A stretch of 64,000 nt of DNA, taken from positions 496,001-560,000 of the forward strand of contig OY969122.1 of the NCBI GenBank assembly GCA_963698085.1, given 5' to 3'. The DNA comes from VRUE01 sp963698085. Its GTDB lineage: Bacteria > Actinomycetota > Thermoleophilia > Solirubrobacterales > 70-9. The position numbers were made by a program, and so were the translations under genes. Positions 19,783 through 28,668 of this stretch are shown one piece after another. Within the stretch, counting starts at the first letter, position 1. Each line of letters starts with the position of its first letter. The notes under the pieces were generated by a model that worked only from the letters and a program-made list of their open reading frames with translations, had not been told where the DNA came from and ran no database searches.

Positions 19783-20755
19783 AGGAACGAGCCAGGGAGG
19801 CCTTGAGCCGGTCGATTGCCTCGATCGGCAGCGGGTCGACCCCGTGGACCGCGGCCAGCTCAAGCGAGACCAGGTCGCCCAGCATGACCGACCAGAACAG
19901 GCGCTCGCTGCGGCTCTCGCCGACGGCCTCAAGCCGCACAACGGGCGCCCCGGATGCCTCGATCTCCTCGGCGGTCAGCCCAAAGCGGCGCCTCACCCGG
20001 GGATGCTGATCGGCGTCCTCGAGCAGCACCGCGCCAAAGCCGGTTGCCGCCTCCCAGCCGCAGACCTCGTTGTGGTTGGCCTCGGGCAGCTCCGAGAAAA
20101 AGGACGGGAGCTTCGCGTTCTCGTTGATCTGCGTCTTCCAGCGCCGCGCAGCGGAAACGGTCAGGTCGGCACCGTAGATCACCGGCGTCGCGGTGCCGAG
20201 CTGGGCCGCGATCTCGCTCGCAAGGGCCTGCAGCCGGTCGCTGCGCTGCTCGAGAAACGCCGCCGCCGCCTCGAGCTCCGCCTGGATGCGCGGCGCCACC
20301 CCGGTCGAGGCGGCGACCTCGGCGGCGCAGACGACCATGTAGGCGACGCCGGTCCGCGGGGCAGGCAGCAGCCCCGGCAGCCCGATGACCGGATCGCCCG
20401 CCGCCCGGGCAGCCTCGACCAGCGAACCGCCGGTGCTGGCAATCACCCGCCGAGCGCCGAGCGCCTCGGCCGCGGCGAAGCAGGAGAGCGTCTCCTCGGT
20501 CTCGCCGGAGTAGCTCGAGCAGAGCACCGCCCACTCCGCCGTCGCCCAACCCGGCAGCTGGTATCCGCGTACGGTTACCAGGGGTTGCGAAAGGCGATCG
20601 CCCAGCGCCGCCGCAGCGAGGTCGCCGCCGATCGCCGAGCCACCCATCCCGCAGACGAGCAGGCCGGCGGACTCGCTCCGCTCCAGCCTCGCGGACTCGA
20701 CCCGCCAGAGCGCGTCGCGCAGGTGATCGGGGATGGCGAGGACGTCGTCGAGCAT
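19781..20755 (-). CDS. SIS-domain phosphoglucose/phosphomannose isomerase-like protein
   Basis: A 324-residue bifunctional-type PGI/PMI of the archaeal-actinobacterial class, with two SIS sugar-isomerase domains. LLVCGMGGSAIGGDLAAAALGD and SSYSGETEETLSCFAAAEALGARRVIASTGG mark the first. PVIYGADLTVSAARRWKTQINENAKLPSFFSELPEANHNEVCGWE contains the catalytic Glu-His region. It would supply fructose-6-phosphate or mannose-6-phosphate to the adjacent nucleotide-sugar genes. The ATG at 20755 is 5 nt inside the junction with the upstream pyrophosphorylase; an alternative start 27 nt upstream would overlap that gene. The stop codon is shared with a family C palindrome end. Confidence 0.88.
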   Translation of the reverse strand: MLDDVLAIPDHLRDALWRVESARLERSESAGLLVCGMGGSAIGGDLAAAALGDRLSQPLVTVRGYQLPGWATAEWAVLCSSYSGETEETLSCFAAAEALGARRVIASTGGSLVEAARAAGDPVIGLPGLLPAPRTGVAYMVVCAAEVAASTGVAPRIQAELEAAAAFLEQRSDRLQALASEIAAQLGTATPVIYGADLTVSAARRWKTQINENAKLPSFFSELPEANHNEVCGWEAATGFGAVLLEDADQHPRVRRRFGLTAEEIEASGAPVVRLEAVGESRSERLFWSVMLGDLVSLELAAVHGVDPLPIEAIDRLKASLARS

Positions 20756-20759
20756 GGAG

Positions 20760-21743
20760 CTAGGCGGAGACTCTTTCACCATCGGCGGCCACGGCGCCTT
20801 CGACGACGACGCCCTTCGGGACGTCGGCGCCCGGAGCGAGCACCGAGCCGATGACCCGGGCGTCCTCGCCGACGGTGCAGCCGTCCAGGAGAACCGATTC
20901 GATCACTTCCGCCCCAGGCTGCACGCGGCAATCTCGGCCGACGACGGCACGCGGGCCGATCGTGGCCTCATCGGCGACCTCAGCCCGGTCGTCGACCAGC
21001 ACACCGGGGGCGGTTGGCTCGACCCTCGTCGCCACCCGTCCCTCGAGGATGTCCCAGCTCGCCTGCAGGTAACGCTCGGGCGTTCCGATGTCGACCCAGT
21101 AGCCCTCGAGCAGCAAGGCGTGCAGGCCTTTCCCGACCAGGCGCGGGAACACGTCGCGCTCGATCGAGACGTTCTGGCCGGCGGGTATCAGCTCGAGCAC
21201 GGAGCGCTCCAGCACGTACATGCCGGCGTTGACCTCGCCGGGCACGCTCTCGCCGGTCTTCTCGAGGAACTCGAGGACAGCGTCGCCCTCGCCGCGCTGG
21301 ACCAGCCCGAACGCCGCGGAGTCCTCTACTGGGTGAAGTCCGATCGTCGCCGCCCTACCCCCCTCGCCGTGTGCGCGCAGCAAGGCGCTCAGGTCAAGGT
21401 CGGTGAGAACGTCTCCGTTCAGGGCCAAGAAGCGGTCCTCCAGCTCATCGCCAAGCTGGTCGGCGGCGAAGCGGATGGCGCCGGCCGTGCCCAATGGCTC
21501 CGGCTCGGCGACGTAGCGGAGTCTCACCCCGGCCTTCTCCTCCTCACCGCTGAGCGCCCCGCGCAGCACGTCGGGCAGGAAGCCGCAGGCAAGGACAACC
21601 TCGGTCACACCGTATCCCGCCAACCACTCGATCATGTAGGCGAGAAAGGGCCGGTCGACCAGGGTCAGCGCCGGCTTCGGGGTTGAGTTGGTGAGGGGAC
21701 GGAGGCGCGTACCTTCGCCGCCGACTAGGACGATCGCCTGCAT
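20760..21743 (-). CDS. NDP-sugar pyrophosphorylase (mannose-1-phosphate guanylyltransferase-like)
   Basis: A 327-residue enzyme with the nucleotidyltransferase signature IVLVGGEGTRLRPLTNSTPKPALTLVDRPFL and the metal-site region FLALNGDVLTDLDL. The substrate region is PGEVNAGMYVLERSVLELI, and a beta-helix tail (GPRAVVGRDCRVQPGAEVIESVLLDGCTVGEDARVIGSVLAPG) closes it. It shares architecture with the product at 17242-18252 but differs throughout, so these are old paralogues rather than a recent duplicate. It is 4 nt from the UDP-glucose dehydrogenase stop, in an envelope polysaccharide precursor operon with an LCP ligase. Confidence 0.9.
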   Translation of the reverse strand: MQAIVLVGGEGTRLRPLTNSTPKPALTLVDRPFLAYMIEWLAGYGVTEVVLACGFLPDVLRGALSGEEEKAGVRLRYVAEPEPLGTAGAIRFAADQLGDELEDRFLALNGDVLTDLDLSALLRAHGEGGRAATIGLHPVEDSAAFGLVQRGEGDAVLEFLEKTGESVPGEVNAGMYVLERSVLELIPAGQNVSIERDVFPRLVGKGLHALLLEGYWVDIGTPERYLQASWDILEGRVATRVEPTAPGVLVDDRAEVADEATIGPRAVVGRDCRVQPGAEVIESVLLDGCTVGEDARVIGSVLAPGADVPKGVVVEGAVAADGERVSA

Positions 21744-21747
21744 CTGC

Positions 21748-23061
21748 TCAGTCGGCAGTTGCTGGTGAGGGGGCGCTTTCGGTCGCCCGGCCTATCCCCT
21801 CGTACTCGAAGCCCACCGCCCGCAGGGCGCCCGAATTGAGAAAGTTGCGGCCGTCGATCAGCAGCGGTCGCGCCATCCGGCTCGCCGCCTCAGACCAGTC
21901 AACCTCGGCGAACTCGGGCCACTCGGTGACCAGGACCGCCGCGTCGGCGCCCTCGAGCGCCTCCAGCGCCGAGCCACGCAGCTCGACGCCTTCGAGCAGA
22001 TCGCGCGCCGCATCGGCGGCGACCGGGTCATAAGCGGTCACCTCCGCCCCTTCGCCCTGCAGTCGCGCAGCCAGTACCAGACTCGATGCCTCACGCATGT
22101 CGTCGGTTTGCGGCTTGAAGGCGAGGCCGAGCAGCGCCACCCGGCGCCCAACCAGAGAGCCCAGGTGAGCGACCAGCTTCTGCACCACCCGTCGCTTCTG
22201 CAGCTCGTTGACCTCGATCACCGCGTTTAGCAGCTGGAAGTGGTATCCCGTATTACCCGCAAGCATCTTGAGCGCGCTGACATCCTTCGGGAAACATGAA
22301 CCCCCGTAGCCGATCCCGGCGCGCAGGAACGACGGGCCGATGCGCTGGTCGAGGCCCATGCCGCGGGCGACCTCGCCGACGTCGGCGCCGACCTCCTCGC
22401 AGACGTTGGCGATCTCGTTGACGAAGGAGATCTTGGTCGCCAGGAAGGCGTTGGAGGCGAGCTTGATCATCTCGGCGCTGGCGACGTCGGTCCGCACCAG
22501 CTCCCCGCCCAGGGGATCGTAGAGTGCCGCAACCGCGTCGCTCGCACCCTCGCCGCCGGGGTCGGCGCCGATCACGACGCGGTCCGGGTGCATGAAGTCC
22601 TCCACCGCCGAACCCTCCTTGAGGAACTCCGGGCAGGACACATAAGAGAGGCCGGGGCGATCGCGCCTGATCGCCTCCCCCGTCCCCGCCGGCACCGTGC
22701 TCTTCATGATCAGCACGTGGTCGCCGTCGGCGGGAAGCTCCTCGACGACGGCGCGGACCCGCGAGAGGTCGGCGTCGCCGGAGCGGGTCGGCGGCGTGTC
22801 GACACAGACGAAGAGCAGCCGCGCCGCGCCGAGCAGCTCGTCCATCTCGGTGGTGAAGGTGAGGCGCTCGGCGTTGCGGGCCAACAGCTCGTCGAGCCCG
22901 GGCTCGTGGATCGTCGTCTCGCCGCGCGAGAGGGCTGCGACCTTTTCCGGCAGGATGTCGCGCGCGATCACACGGTGGCCGAGCTCGGCGAAACAACTGG
23001 CCGTGACCAGGCCAACCCAGCCAACGCCGATCACCCCGATCGTCTCCCTGCCATCGCTCAA
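21748..23061 (-). CDS. ugd: UDP-glucose 6-dehydrogenase
   Basis: NAD-dependent four-electron oxidation of UDP-glucose (or a UDP-HexNAc or GDP-mannose analogue) to the uronic acid. The 437-residue protein has the N-terminal Rossmann motif IGVIGVGWVGLVTASCFAELGH, the catalytic-cysteine loop GIGYGGSCFPKDVSAL, and the C-terminal domain LGLAFKPQTDDMREA. The substrate is not certain from sequence. Its ATG overlaps the LCP stop (ATGA, 23058-23061), so it is translationally coupled to the ligase. It is probably a precursor supplier for an acidic envelope glycan. Confidence 0.93.
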   Translation of the reverse strand: MSDGRETIGVIGVGWVGLVTASCFAELGHRVIARDILPEKVAALSRGETTIHEPGLDELLARNAERLTFTTEMDELLGAARLLFVCVDTPPTRSGDADLSRVRAVVEELPADGDHVLIMKSTVPAGTGEAIRRDRPGLSYVSCPEFLKEGSAVEDFMHPDRVVIGADPGGEGASDAVAALYDPLGGELVRTDVASAEMIKLASNAFLATKISFVNEIANVCEEVGADVGEVARGMGLDQRIGPSFLRAGIGYGGSCFPKDVSALKMLAGNTGYHFQLLNAVIEVNELQKRRVVQKLVAHLGSLVGRRVALLGLAFKPQTDDMREASSLVLAARLQGEGAEVTAYDPVAADAARDLLEGVELRGSALEALEGADAAVLVTEWPEFAEVDWSEAASRMARPLLIDGRNFLNSGALRAVGFEYEGIGRATESAPSPATAD

Positions 23062-24701
23062 GGTGCCGCCCTCCTTTGTTTCCTTGCCTTCTTGTTCGGA
23101 ACCTTCACGCGGGCCGAGCGGGCGATTCCGATCATCTGGTCGTTGGTGAGCACGCGCAGCAGGCTATTCGCGACCCAGTAGGTGTTGTCGCCCCGGTGCC
23201 AGGCGACCAGCCGCACCCTGTCGCCGTCGAGGAAGATCTCGTACTCGCGGTCGCGAATCGTTTCCGTGATGCTCGGGCCGCTGAGAATCGGTGGGTCGCT
23301 CCAGCCCTGGATTCCCTGAACGCCGAAGTAGTGGACGCCGTCGGGCAGTTCCAGGGTGAGGACCATCCGGTAGGCGCCGTGGCGGTTGCCGTCGCTGTCC
23401 TTGAAGTGGTAGACGCGCGGGTCCTGGATATGCAGTTCGGGATTGCTTTCCTCGAAGGCCGCGCCCGAGGGCAGCCGGCTCGGGTAGAAGACCGGGAATC
23501 CACTGCTCACCTTGCGAGCGACGATCCTCGCCTCCTCCTCGCCGGCTTCGGCGGCGGAGACGAGCCCGTCGTCGCCGGGCGGCTTCGTCCGCAGCTTCGG
23601 CTTCGGCTTGCTCTTGCCGCCGTCATCACCCTCGCCCTTCTTACCCTTCCCCTTCTTCTTCTTTTCACTGGGCTCAGCCTGGTCAAGCGTGCCGCGGGTA
23701 CCGCCGCTTGCTTCGATCCCGAGGAAGCGATCGACTGCTTCGTCGATCGCACCTTCGGAGGCGTAGACGAAGCTCGGCCCCAGTTCGGCCGGGAAGTCGA
23801 CCTCCTTGATTTCCGCGTTGCGCGAGGCGATGAACAGTTTCAACACCTCGAGCATCGACTTCGTGTCGCTGATGTCCGAGCTGGTGTATTCGGTGAAGAT
23901 GTCGATCAACTCGCCTTCGCCGAGGACGTCGCGTGCCAAGTCGGAGATCGGCACCCGCTGGCGGGCAGCGCTGAGGAAGTCCTGCTGGCGCGCGGCACGC
24001 ACGAGGTCGGTGTCGGTGTGGCGGTAGCGCACGTACTCCAGCGCCCGCTTGCCGCACATCAGCTGGTAGCCCGGCTGCACGTTGATTTCCGAATACTGTT
24101 CGGAGGCCGGCACGCCGACGTTGGAGTGGTAGTAGCGGCGGTCGACGTCGACGTAGACGCAGCCGATCGCGTAAACGGCGCGGACGAAGCCAAGGTAGTC
24201 GACGTTGACGATGTGATTGATCGGCAGCCCGGTCAGTTCCTTAACCACCTGCAGGGTCAGCTTGGGGCCGCCGTAGGCGAAAGCCGAGGAGAACTTTTCC
24301 GTGCCCACCCCCGGGATTTCGACCTTGAGGTCGCGGGGGATCGACATCAACGCGATTGCGTCGTTGTCGGGATCGAGGCGGAGCAGGATCGTCGTGTCCG
24401 AGCGCCCCGGGTCTTCCGGTTCGTTGGCGCGTTTGTCGGAGCCGAGGATGAGAATGTTCTGCGCCTCACCGCCCGTGGTCTCCTTGAGGACACCCTCGAC
24501 CGCGTTCCTCAGTTTGTTGTTGTGCCCGAGCGCCTCGGCGATGTTGTCGATCTTGATCAGACCGCTGGCGGCGACCGCGCTGGCGGTCGCGAGGACGATC
24601 ACGAACGAGGCCAGCGTGAAACGCCACCAGTAGCGCTTCGGCTTCGGCGGCGGCTCGTGGTCGCCTGAGGGCGGCGGCTTCTTGAACGGCTCCTCGATCA
24701 T
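23058..24701 (-). CDS. LytR-CpsA-Psr (LCP) family cell wall glycopolymer ligase
   Basis: A membrane enzyme that attaches lipid-linked glycopolymers to peptidoglycan; 547 residues. One TM helix lies at about 27-48. The LCP domain follows (about 80-300), with GSDKRANEPEDPGRSDTTILLRLDPDNDAIALMSIPRDLKVEIPG, the arginine-rich active-site region, and LEYVRYRHTDTDLVRAARQQDFL. An unusual highly charged linker (EKKKKGKGKKGEGDDGGKSK, about residues 340-375) precedes a second extracytoplasmic domain of about 150 residues. That domain is not the common LytR_C domain as far as I can see. The gene sits upstream of ugd and two pyrophosphorylases, consistent with making and attaching an envelope polymer. Confidence 0.92.
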   Translation of the reverse strand: MIEEPFKKPPPSGDHEPPPKPKRYWWRFTLASFVIVLATASAVAASGLIKIDNIAEALGHNNKLRNAVEGVLKETTGGEAQNILILGSDKRANEPEDPGRSDTTILLRLDPDNDAIALMSIPRDLKVEIPGVGTEKFSSAFAYGGPKLTLQVVKELTGLPINHIVNVDYLGFVRAVYAIGCVYVDVDRRYYHSNVGVPASEQYSEINVQPGYQLMCGKRALEYVRYRHTDTDLVRAARQQDFLSAARQRVPISDLARDVLGEGELIDIFTEYTSSDISDTKSMLEVLKLFIASRNAEIKEVDFPAELGPSFVYASEGAIDEAVDRFLGIEASGGTRGTLDQAEPSEKKKKGKGKKGEGDDGGKSKPKPKLRTKPPGDDGLVSAAEAGEEEARIVARKVSSGFPVFYPSRLPSGAAFEESNPELHIQDPRVYHFKDSDGNRHGAYRMVLTLELPDGVHYFGVQGIQGWSDPPILSGPSITETIRDREYEIFLDGDRVRLVAWHRGDNTYWVANSLLRVLTNDQMIGIARSARVKVPNKKARKQRRAAP

Positions 24702-24711
24702 CGCCTCGGCC

Positions 24712-25800
24712 TCACGCGTCGAGGCGGTCGGGAATCGCCAGCAGGAACCCTTCGAGCGCCTGCCGGTAGGCGATCAGGGAAGGGACAGAGACCCACTCGG
24801 AGGGCCCGTGGTGACCTTCGCCGACCGGGCCGAACTCGACCGCCGGCACCCCCACTCGCAGAAAGGAGACCGCGTCCGAGGCGCCGTCCCGACCGACGCT
24901 CATCGGCTCGCCCTCGTGGTGCGCGGAGACCGCCTCGCGCAGGCCGCGCACGAAGGGGGATTCGCGGTCGACGACCGCTGGTGGGCGTGTGAACAGCGCG
25001 GTCACCTCGACGTCGGAAAGGTTCCGCACCTGCTCGAGCACGGTGTCGGGATCCTGGTCGGGCAGGTAGCGGATGTCGACGTCGATCACGCATCGGTCGG
25101 GCACCTTGTTGAGCGCGTCGCCACCCAGAATCCGGCCGAGGTTGATCGAGGGGCGGTCGAACAGCTCAGAGCTGTGCCGGGCAAACGGTAGCGACTCGAT
25201 ACTGCGGAAAACGTCGTGTGCCTTCAGCACGGCATTGTCGCCGAGCCAGGGCGTCGCACCGTGCGCGGCGACGCCGCTTACCTCCAGGCGCAGCGCCAGC
25301 ACTCCCTTTGCCTCGACCCCAATCTGCAGATCGGTTGGCTCACCCGTGATCGCGAAGTCGCCGACAAAGCCACTGTCGACAAGGCGATCGCTGCCCCGTT
25401 CGGCCTCCTCCTCGGACTCCTCATCGCCGACGATGCCCAGCCGCACCCGCACCCCGTCCTGCTCGCGCATCGCCGCAGTGGTAACCAGCATCGCCGCCAG
25501 CGCACCCTTCATGTCATAGGCGCCGCGCCCATAAAGCCGCTCCCCCTCAATCTGAGGGTCGAACTGGCCCGCTCTGCCGGGCACCACATCCAGGTGCCCA
25601 TGCAGGACGACAGTCGGCGCGCCCTCCGGCCCGACTTCCGCTCTCAGCACGGGCAGCCCACGCACCTCGTCAGTAGCGACCTCGATCCCGCGCGCTTCCA
25701 GCCAGCCCTCGACGAACCCCGCCGCTTCCAACACCCCGTCGGGCTCGGAGGTGTCGTAGCCGATCAGCCGCGTGGCGAGGGCTACGAGCTCGTCGCTCAT
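24712..25800 (-). CDS. M20 family metallopeptidase (ArgE/DapE/CPG2-like)
   Basis: A zinc amidohydrolase of 362 residues. Metal-ligand and catalytic segments are LHGHLDVVPG (His-x-Asp), GRGAYDMKGALAAML (bridging Asp), GDEESEEE (catalytic and ligand Glu) and FGPVGEGHHGPSEWVSV (final His). A dimerisation domain interrupts the catalytic domain at about 170-275. Substrate cannot be assigned: acetylornithine, succinyl-diaminopimelate or a small peptide are all possible. Its start overlaps the atpC stop by 4 nt (25797-25800), making it the distal gene of the ATP synthase operon or the link into the envelope operon. Confidence 0.9.
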   Translation of the reverse strand: MSDELVALATRLIGYDTSEPDGVLEAAGFVEGWLEARGIEVATDEVRGLPVLRAEVGPEGAPTVVLHGHLDVVPGRAGQFDPQIEGERLYGRGAYDMKGALAAMLVTTAAMREQDGVRVRLGIVGDEESEEEAERGSDRLVDSGFVGDFAITGEPTDLQIGVEAKGVLALRLEVSGVAAHGATPWLGDNAVLKAHDVFRSIESLPFARHSSELFDRPSINLGRILGGDALNKVPDRCVIDVDIRYLPDQDPDTVLEQVRNLSDVEVTALFTRPPAVVDRESPFVRGLREAVSAHHEGEPMSVGRDGASDAVSFLRVGVPAVEFGPVGEGHHGPSEWVSVPSLIAYRQALEGFLLAIPDRLDA

Positions 25801-26210
25801 CCCTGGGCGATCGCCAGGAACGCTTCGCTCCGGTCGCGGTCTTTCTGCGCCCGCCTCCAGGCGCCGCTGCCCTGCTCGGCATCGGATAGCCGCTGCTCGG
25901 CGTCCGCCAGCTGTTCTTTCAGCGTCCCGGCATCAAGATCCTCCGGCGCGATTGCCTCCTCGATCAAGAGGCGGGCGTGGTTGCCGAACACCTGCAGCCA
26001 GCCGTGCGCCTGAGCGTAGCGGCGCGGCTCTGAGCCATCCTCATACAGGCGCAGCTCGGCCGGCTTCAGCGCCGCCAGCAGCGGCGCGTGGTTGGCGAGG
26101 ATGCCGATCTCGCCCCCCGCCGTGCGGGTCGAGACCTGGCTCACCTCGCCACTGAAGACCTCACCCTCGGGGGTGAGGATCTCGACCTCGAATTTGGTCT
26201 CGCCGGCCAT
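25797..26210 (-). CDS. atpC: F-type ATP synthase epsilon subunit
   Basis: Central-stalk subunit of F1 that couples rotation and inhibits ATP hydrolysis. The 137-residue protein opens with the beta-sandwich FEVEILTPEGEVFSGEVSQVSTRTAGGEIGILANHAPLLAALKPAELRLY and ends with a helical hairpin (LKEQLADAEQRLSDAEQGSGAWRRAQKDRDRSEAFLAI). It follows atpD by 6 nt, and its stop overlaps the start of the M20 peptidase gene. Order, length and motifs match the standard operon. Confidence 0.95.
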   Translation of the reverse strand: MAGETKFEVEILTPEGEVFSGEVSQVSTRTAGGEIGILANHAPLLAALKPAELRLYEDGSEPRRYAQAHGWLQVFGNHARLLIEEAIAPEDLDAGTLKEQLADAEQRLSDAEQGSGAWRRAQKDRDRSEAFLAIAQG

Positions 26211-26216
26211 GGTGGC

Positions 26217-27644
26217 TTACGCCGCTGCCGCTGCTCCGGCGTTCTTGGTCACCTGGTCGATCGAGCCCTGCATGTAGAAGGCGCCCTCGGGCAGATCGTC
26301 GTGCTCGCCGTCGAGGATCTCGCGGAAGCCGCGCACGGTCTCCGCCACCGGCACGAACTCGCCGCTGCGGCCGGTGAACTGCTCGGCGACAAAGAACGGC
26401 TGCGAGAGGAAACGCTCGATCTTGCGAGCGCGGGAGACCGTCTGCTTGTCCTCGTCGGAGAGCTCGTCGATGCCGAGGATGGCGATGATGTCCTGCAGCT
26501 CCTTGTAGCGCTGCAGGACCTCCTGAACCTCGGTCGCGGTGCGGTAGTGGTCCTCGCCGACGACGTCGGGCTTGAGGATCGTCGAGGTCGAGTCGAGCGG
26601 GTCGACCGCCGGGTAGATCCCTTTCTCGGAAATTGCCCGCGAGAGCACCGTGGTGGCGTTGAGGTGGGCGAACACCGAGGCCGGCGCTGGGTCGGTGAGG
26701 TCGTCGGCCGGGACGTAGACCGCCTGCACCGAGGTCACCGAGCCGCGCTCGGTCGAGGTGATCCGCTCCTGCAGTTCGCCCATCTCGGTCTCCAGGGTCG
26801 GCTGGTAGCCGACCGCCGAGGGCATGCGGCCGAGCAGCGCCGAGACCTCGGAGCCCGCCTGGACAAAGCGGAAGATGTTGTCGATGAACAAGAGGACGTC
26901 CTGACCGCCCTGCTCGCGGTAGTACTCGGCCATCGTCAGGCCCGAGAGCGCTACCCGCAGACGGGCGCCCGGAGGCTCGTTCATCTGGCCGAAGACGAGC
27001 ATCGTTTTGTCGATCACGCCCGACTCTTTCATCTCGAGCCAGAGGTCATTGCCCTCGCGCGAGCGCTCGCCGACGCCGCAGAAGGCGGAGAGGCCTTCGT
27101 GCTCCTCAGCGATCGAGCGGATCAGCTCCTGGATCAGCACCGTCTTGCCGACGCCGGCGCCACCGAAGAGCCCAACCTTGCCGCCCTTAGCGTAGGGCGC
27201 GAGCAGGTCGATCACCTTGATCCCGGTCTCGAGGATCTCCTGGGTCGGAGCGAGATCGGAGGCTTCGGGGGCAGGACGGTGGATCGGCCAGCGCTCCTCG
27301 GACTGAATTGGCTCGCCCTGGTCGATTGGCTCTCCGAGCAGGTTGAAGATGCGGCCGAGGGTCGCGTCGCCGACTGGCACGCTGATCGGGCCGCCGGTGT
27401 CGACCACCTTGTCGCCACGCTGGAGGCCGTCGGTAGCGTCCATCGCCACCGTGCGCACGCGGTCGTCGCCGAGGTGCTGCTGGACCTCGCAGACCAGTTC
27501 GGTCGCTTCGCGATCGTCGTCGCCCGCCATCTCGATCTTCACCGCCGAATAGATCTCCGGCAGCTGATCGGGGAAGACGGCGTCGACGACGACACCGGTC
27601 ACCTGCTCGACCCGTCCCACATTCGTTCCGTTCGTGTCAGCCAT
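26217..27644 (-). CDS. atpD: F-type ATP synthase beta subunit
   Basis: Catalytic F1 subunit; 475 residues. Walker A is GGAGVGKTVLIQEL, and the catalytic Glu lies in GVGERSREGNDL. The segments ALSGLTMAEYYREQGGQDVLLFIDNIFRFVQAGSEVSALLGRMPSAVGYQPTL and IYPAVDPLDSTSTIL are typical. An 83-nt gap separates it from atpG, longer than the other junctions of the operon, and I see no strong hairpin there. The C-terminus ends in an Ala-rich tail (NAGAAAAA). Confidence 0.98.
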   Translation of the reverse strand: MADTNGTNVGRVEQVTGVVVDAVFPDQLPEIYSAVKIEMAGDDDREATELVCEVQQHLGDDRVRTVAMDATDGLQRGDKVVDTGGPISVPVGDATLGRIFNLLGEPIDQGEPIQSEERWPIHRPAPEASDLAPTQEILETGIKVIDLLAPYAKGGKVGLFGGAGVGKTVLIQELIRSIAEEHEGLSAFCGVGERSREGNDLWLEMKESGVIDKTMLVFGQMNEPPGARLRVALSGLTMAEYYREQGGQDVLLFIDNIFRFVQAGSEVSALLGRMPSAVGYQPTLETEMGELQERITSTERGSVTSVQAVYVPADDLTDPAPASVFAHLNATTVLSRAISEKGIYPAVDPLDSTSTILKPDVVGEDHYRTATEVQEVLQRYKELQDIIAILGIDELSDEDKQTVSRARKIERFLSQPFFVAEQFTGRSGEFVPVAETVRGFREILDGEHDDLPEGAFYMQGSIDQVTKNAGAAAAA

Positions 27645-27727
27645 TGGTTCCTTTTCGTAGATAACAGTCGCGCTCGCTCACGGCGCGAAGAATCAGATAT
27701 GCACGCTTGTTCGCTCGCGCTCCCGTC

Positions 27728-28648
27728 TTATCCAAGTGCCTCTGCACCCGCCACGACCTCGAGGATCTCCTGGGTGATCTCTGCCTGCCTGGCCCGGTTC
27801 ATCTCCAAGGTCAGGTCGTCCATCATCGTCTCCGCGTTCTCCGCGGCGTTCCGCATCGCGGTCATCCGCGCTCCCAGCTCGGAGGCGGCGGACTCGAGCA
27901 GCGCCCGGTAAACCGAGATGTTCACGTACTCGGGGATCAGTTGCGCCAGCAGCAGCTCGGCCTCGGGCTCGTACTCCCACAGCGCCTGGCTGTGGGCTTT
28001 CTCGATCTCGGTCTCCTCGGCATCCTCTTCCTCCCCCTCGACGCCGGCGCCGATCACGTCGGCCTGCTGCAGCGGCAGCAGCGTCTGCCGCCAGACGTGC
28101 TGGGTGAGCGGCGAGACGTAGCGGTTGTAGACCAGCTCAACCCGGTCTAGCTCCTCGTCCACGTAGCGGGCGGTTAGCTCCTCACCGATCTCGCGCGCAT
28201 TGGCGAAGCCTGGGCGGTCGGTGAAGCCGGTGAAGGAGGTGCGGACCTCCTGCTTGCGGAAGGTCAGCGCGGAGACACCCTTGCGCCCTACCGCGGAGAA
28301 GGCCGTCTCCACGCCCTGCCCGCTGAGCTCGTCGCGCAAGCGCAGCCCGTCGCGGATCACGTTCGTGTTGAAGGCGCCGGCTAAGCCGCGATCGCCGGTG
28401 ATCAGGACGACGCCGACCCGCTTGACGTCCTCACGCTCGACCATCACCGGCACGCGCGGCATCCCGCCCGCCTGCTCGGCGGCACGGCGGGTGAGCTTGC
28501 GCATGCCCTTCGCATATGGCCGCAACTGCTCGATCCGCTGCTCGGCGCGGCGCAGCCGCGCCGCCGCCACCATCTCCATCGCCCGCGTGATCTTGTTGAT
28601 GTTCTTGATCGACGCGATCCTGTTCTTGACGTCCTTCTGCGAGGCCAT
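27728..28648 (-). CDS. atpG: F-type ATP synthase gamma subunit
   Basis: Rotor shaft of F1; 306 residues. The N-terminal helix is typical (MASQKDVKNRIASIKNINKITRAMEMVAAARLRRAEQRI), as is the C-terminal ASELGARMTAMRNAAENAETMMDDLTLEMNRARQAEITQEILEVVAGAEAL, and these pair as the coiled coil inside the alpha-beta ring. A Glu-rich insertion (GAGVEGEEEDAEETEIEKAH, about residues 205-225) is present, in a region where some actinobacterial gammas carry extra loops. It follows atpA by about 20 nt. Confidence 0.96.
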   Translation of the reverse strand: MASQKDVKNRIASIKNINKITRAMEMVAAARLRRAEQRIEQLRPYAKGMRKLTRRAAEQAGGMPRVPVMVEREDVKRVGVVLITGDRGLAGAFNTNVIRDGLRLRDELSGQGVETAFSAVGRKGVSALTFRKQEVRTSFTGFTDRPGFANAREIGEELTARYVDEELDRVELVYNRYVSPLTQHVWRQTLLPLQQADVIGAGVEGEEEDAEETEIEKAHSQALWEYEPEAELLLAQLIPEYVNISVYRALLESAASELGARMTAMRNAAENAETMMDDLTLEMNRARQAEITQEILEVVAGAEALG

Positions 28649-28668
28649 GGGCTAGCGGACCCGCGCCG

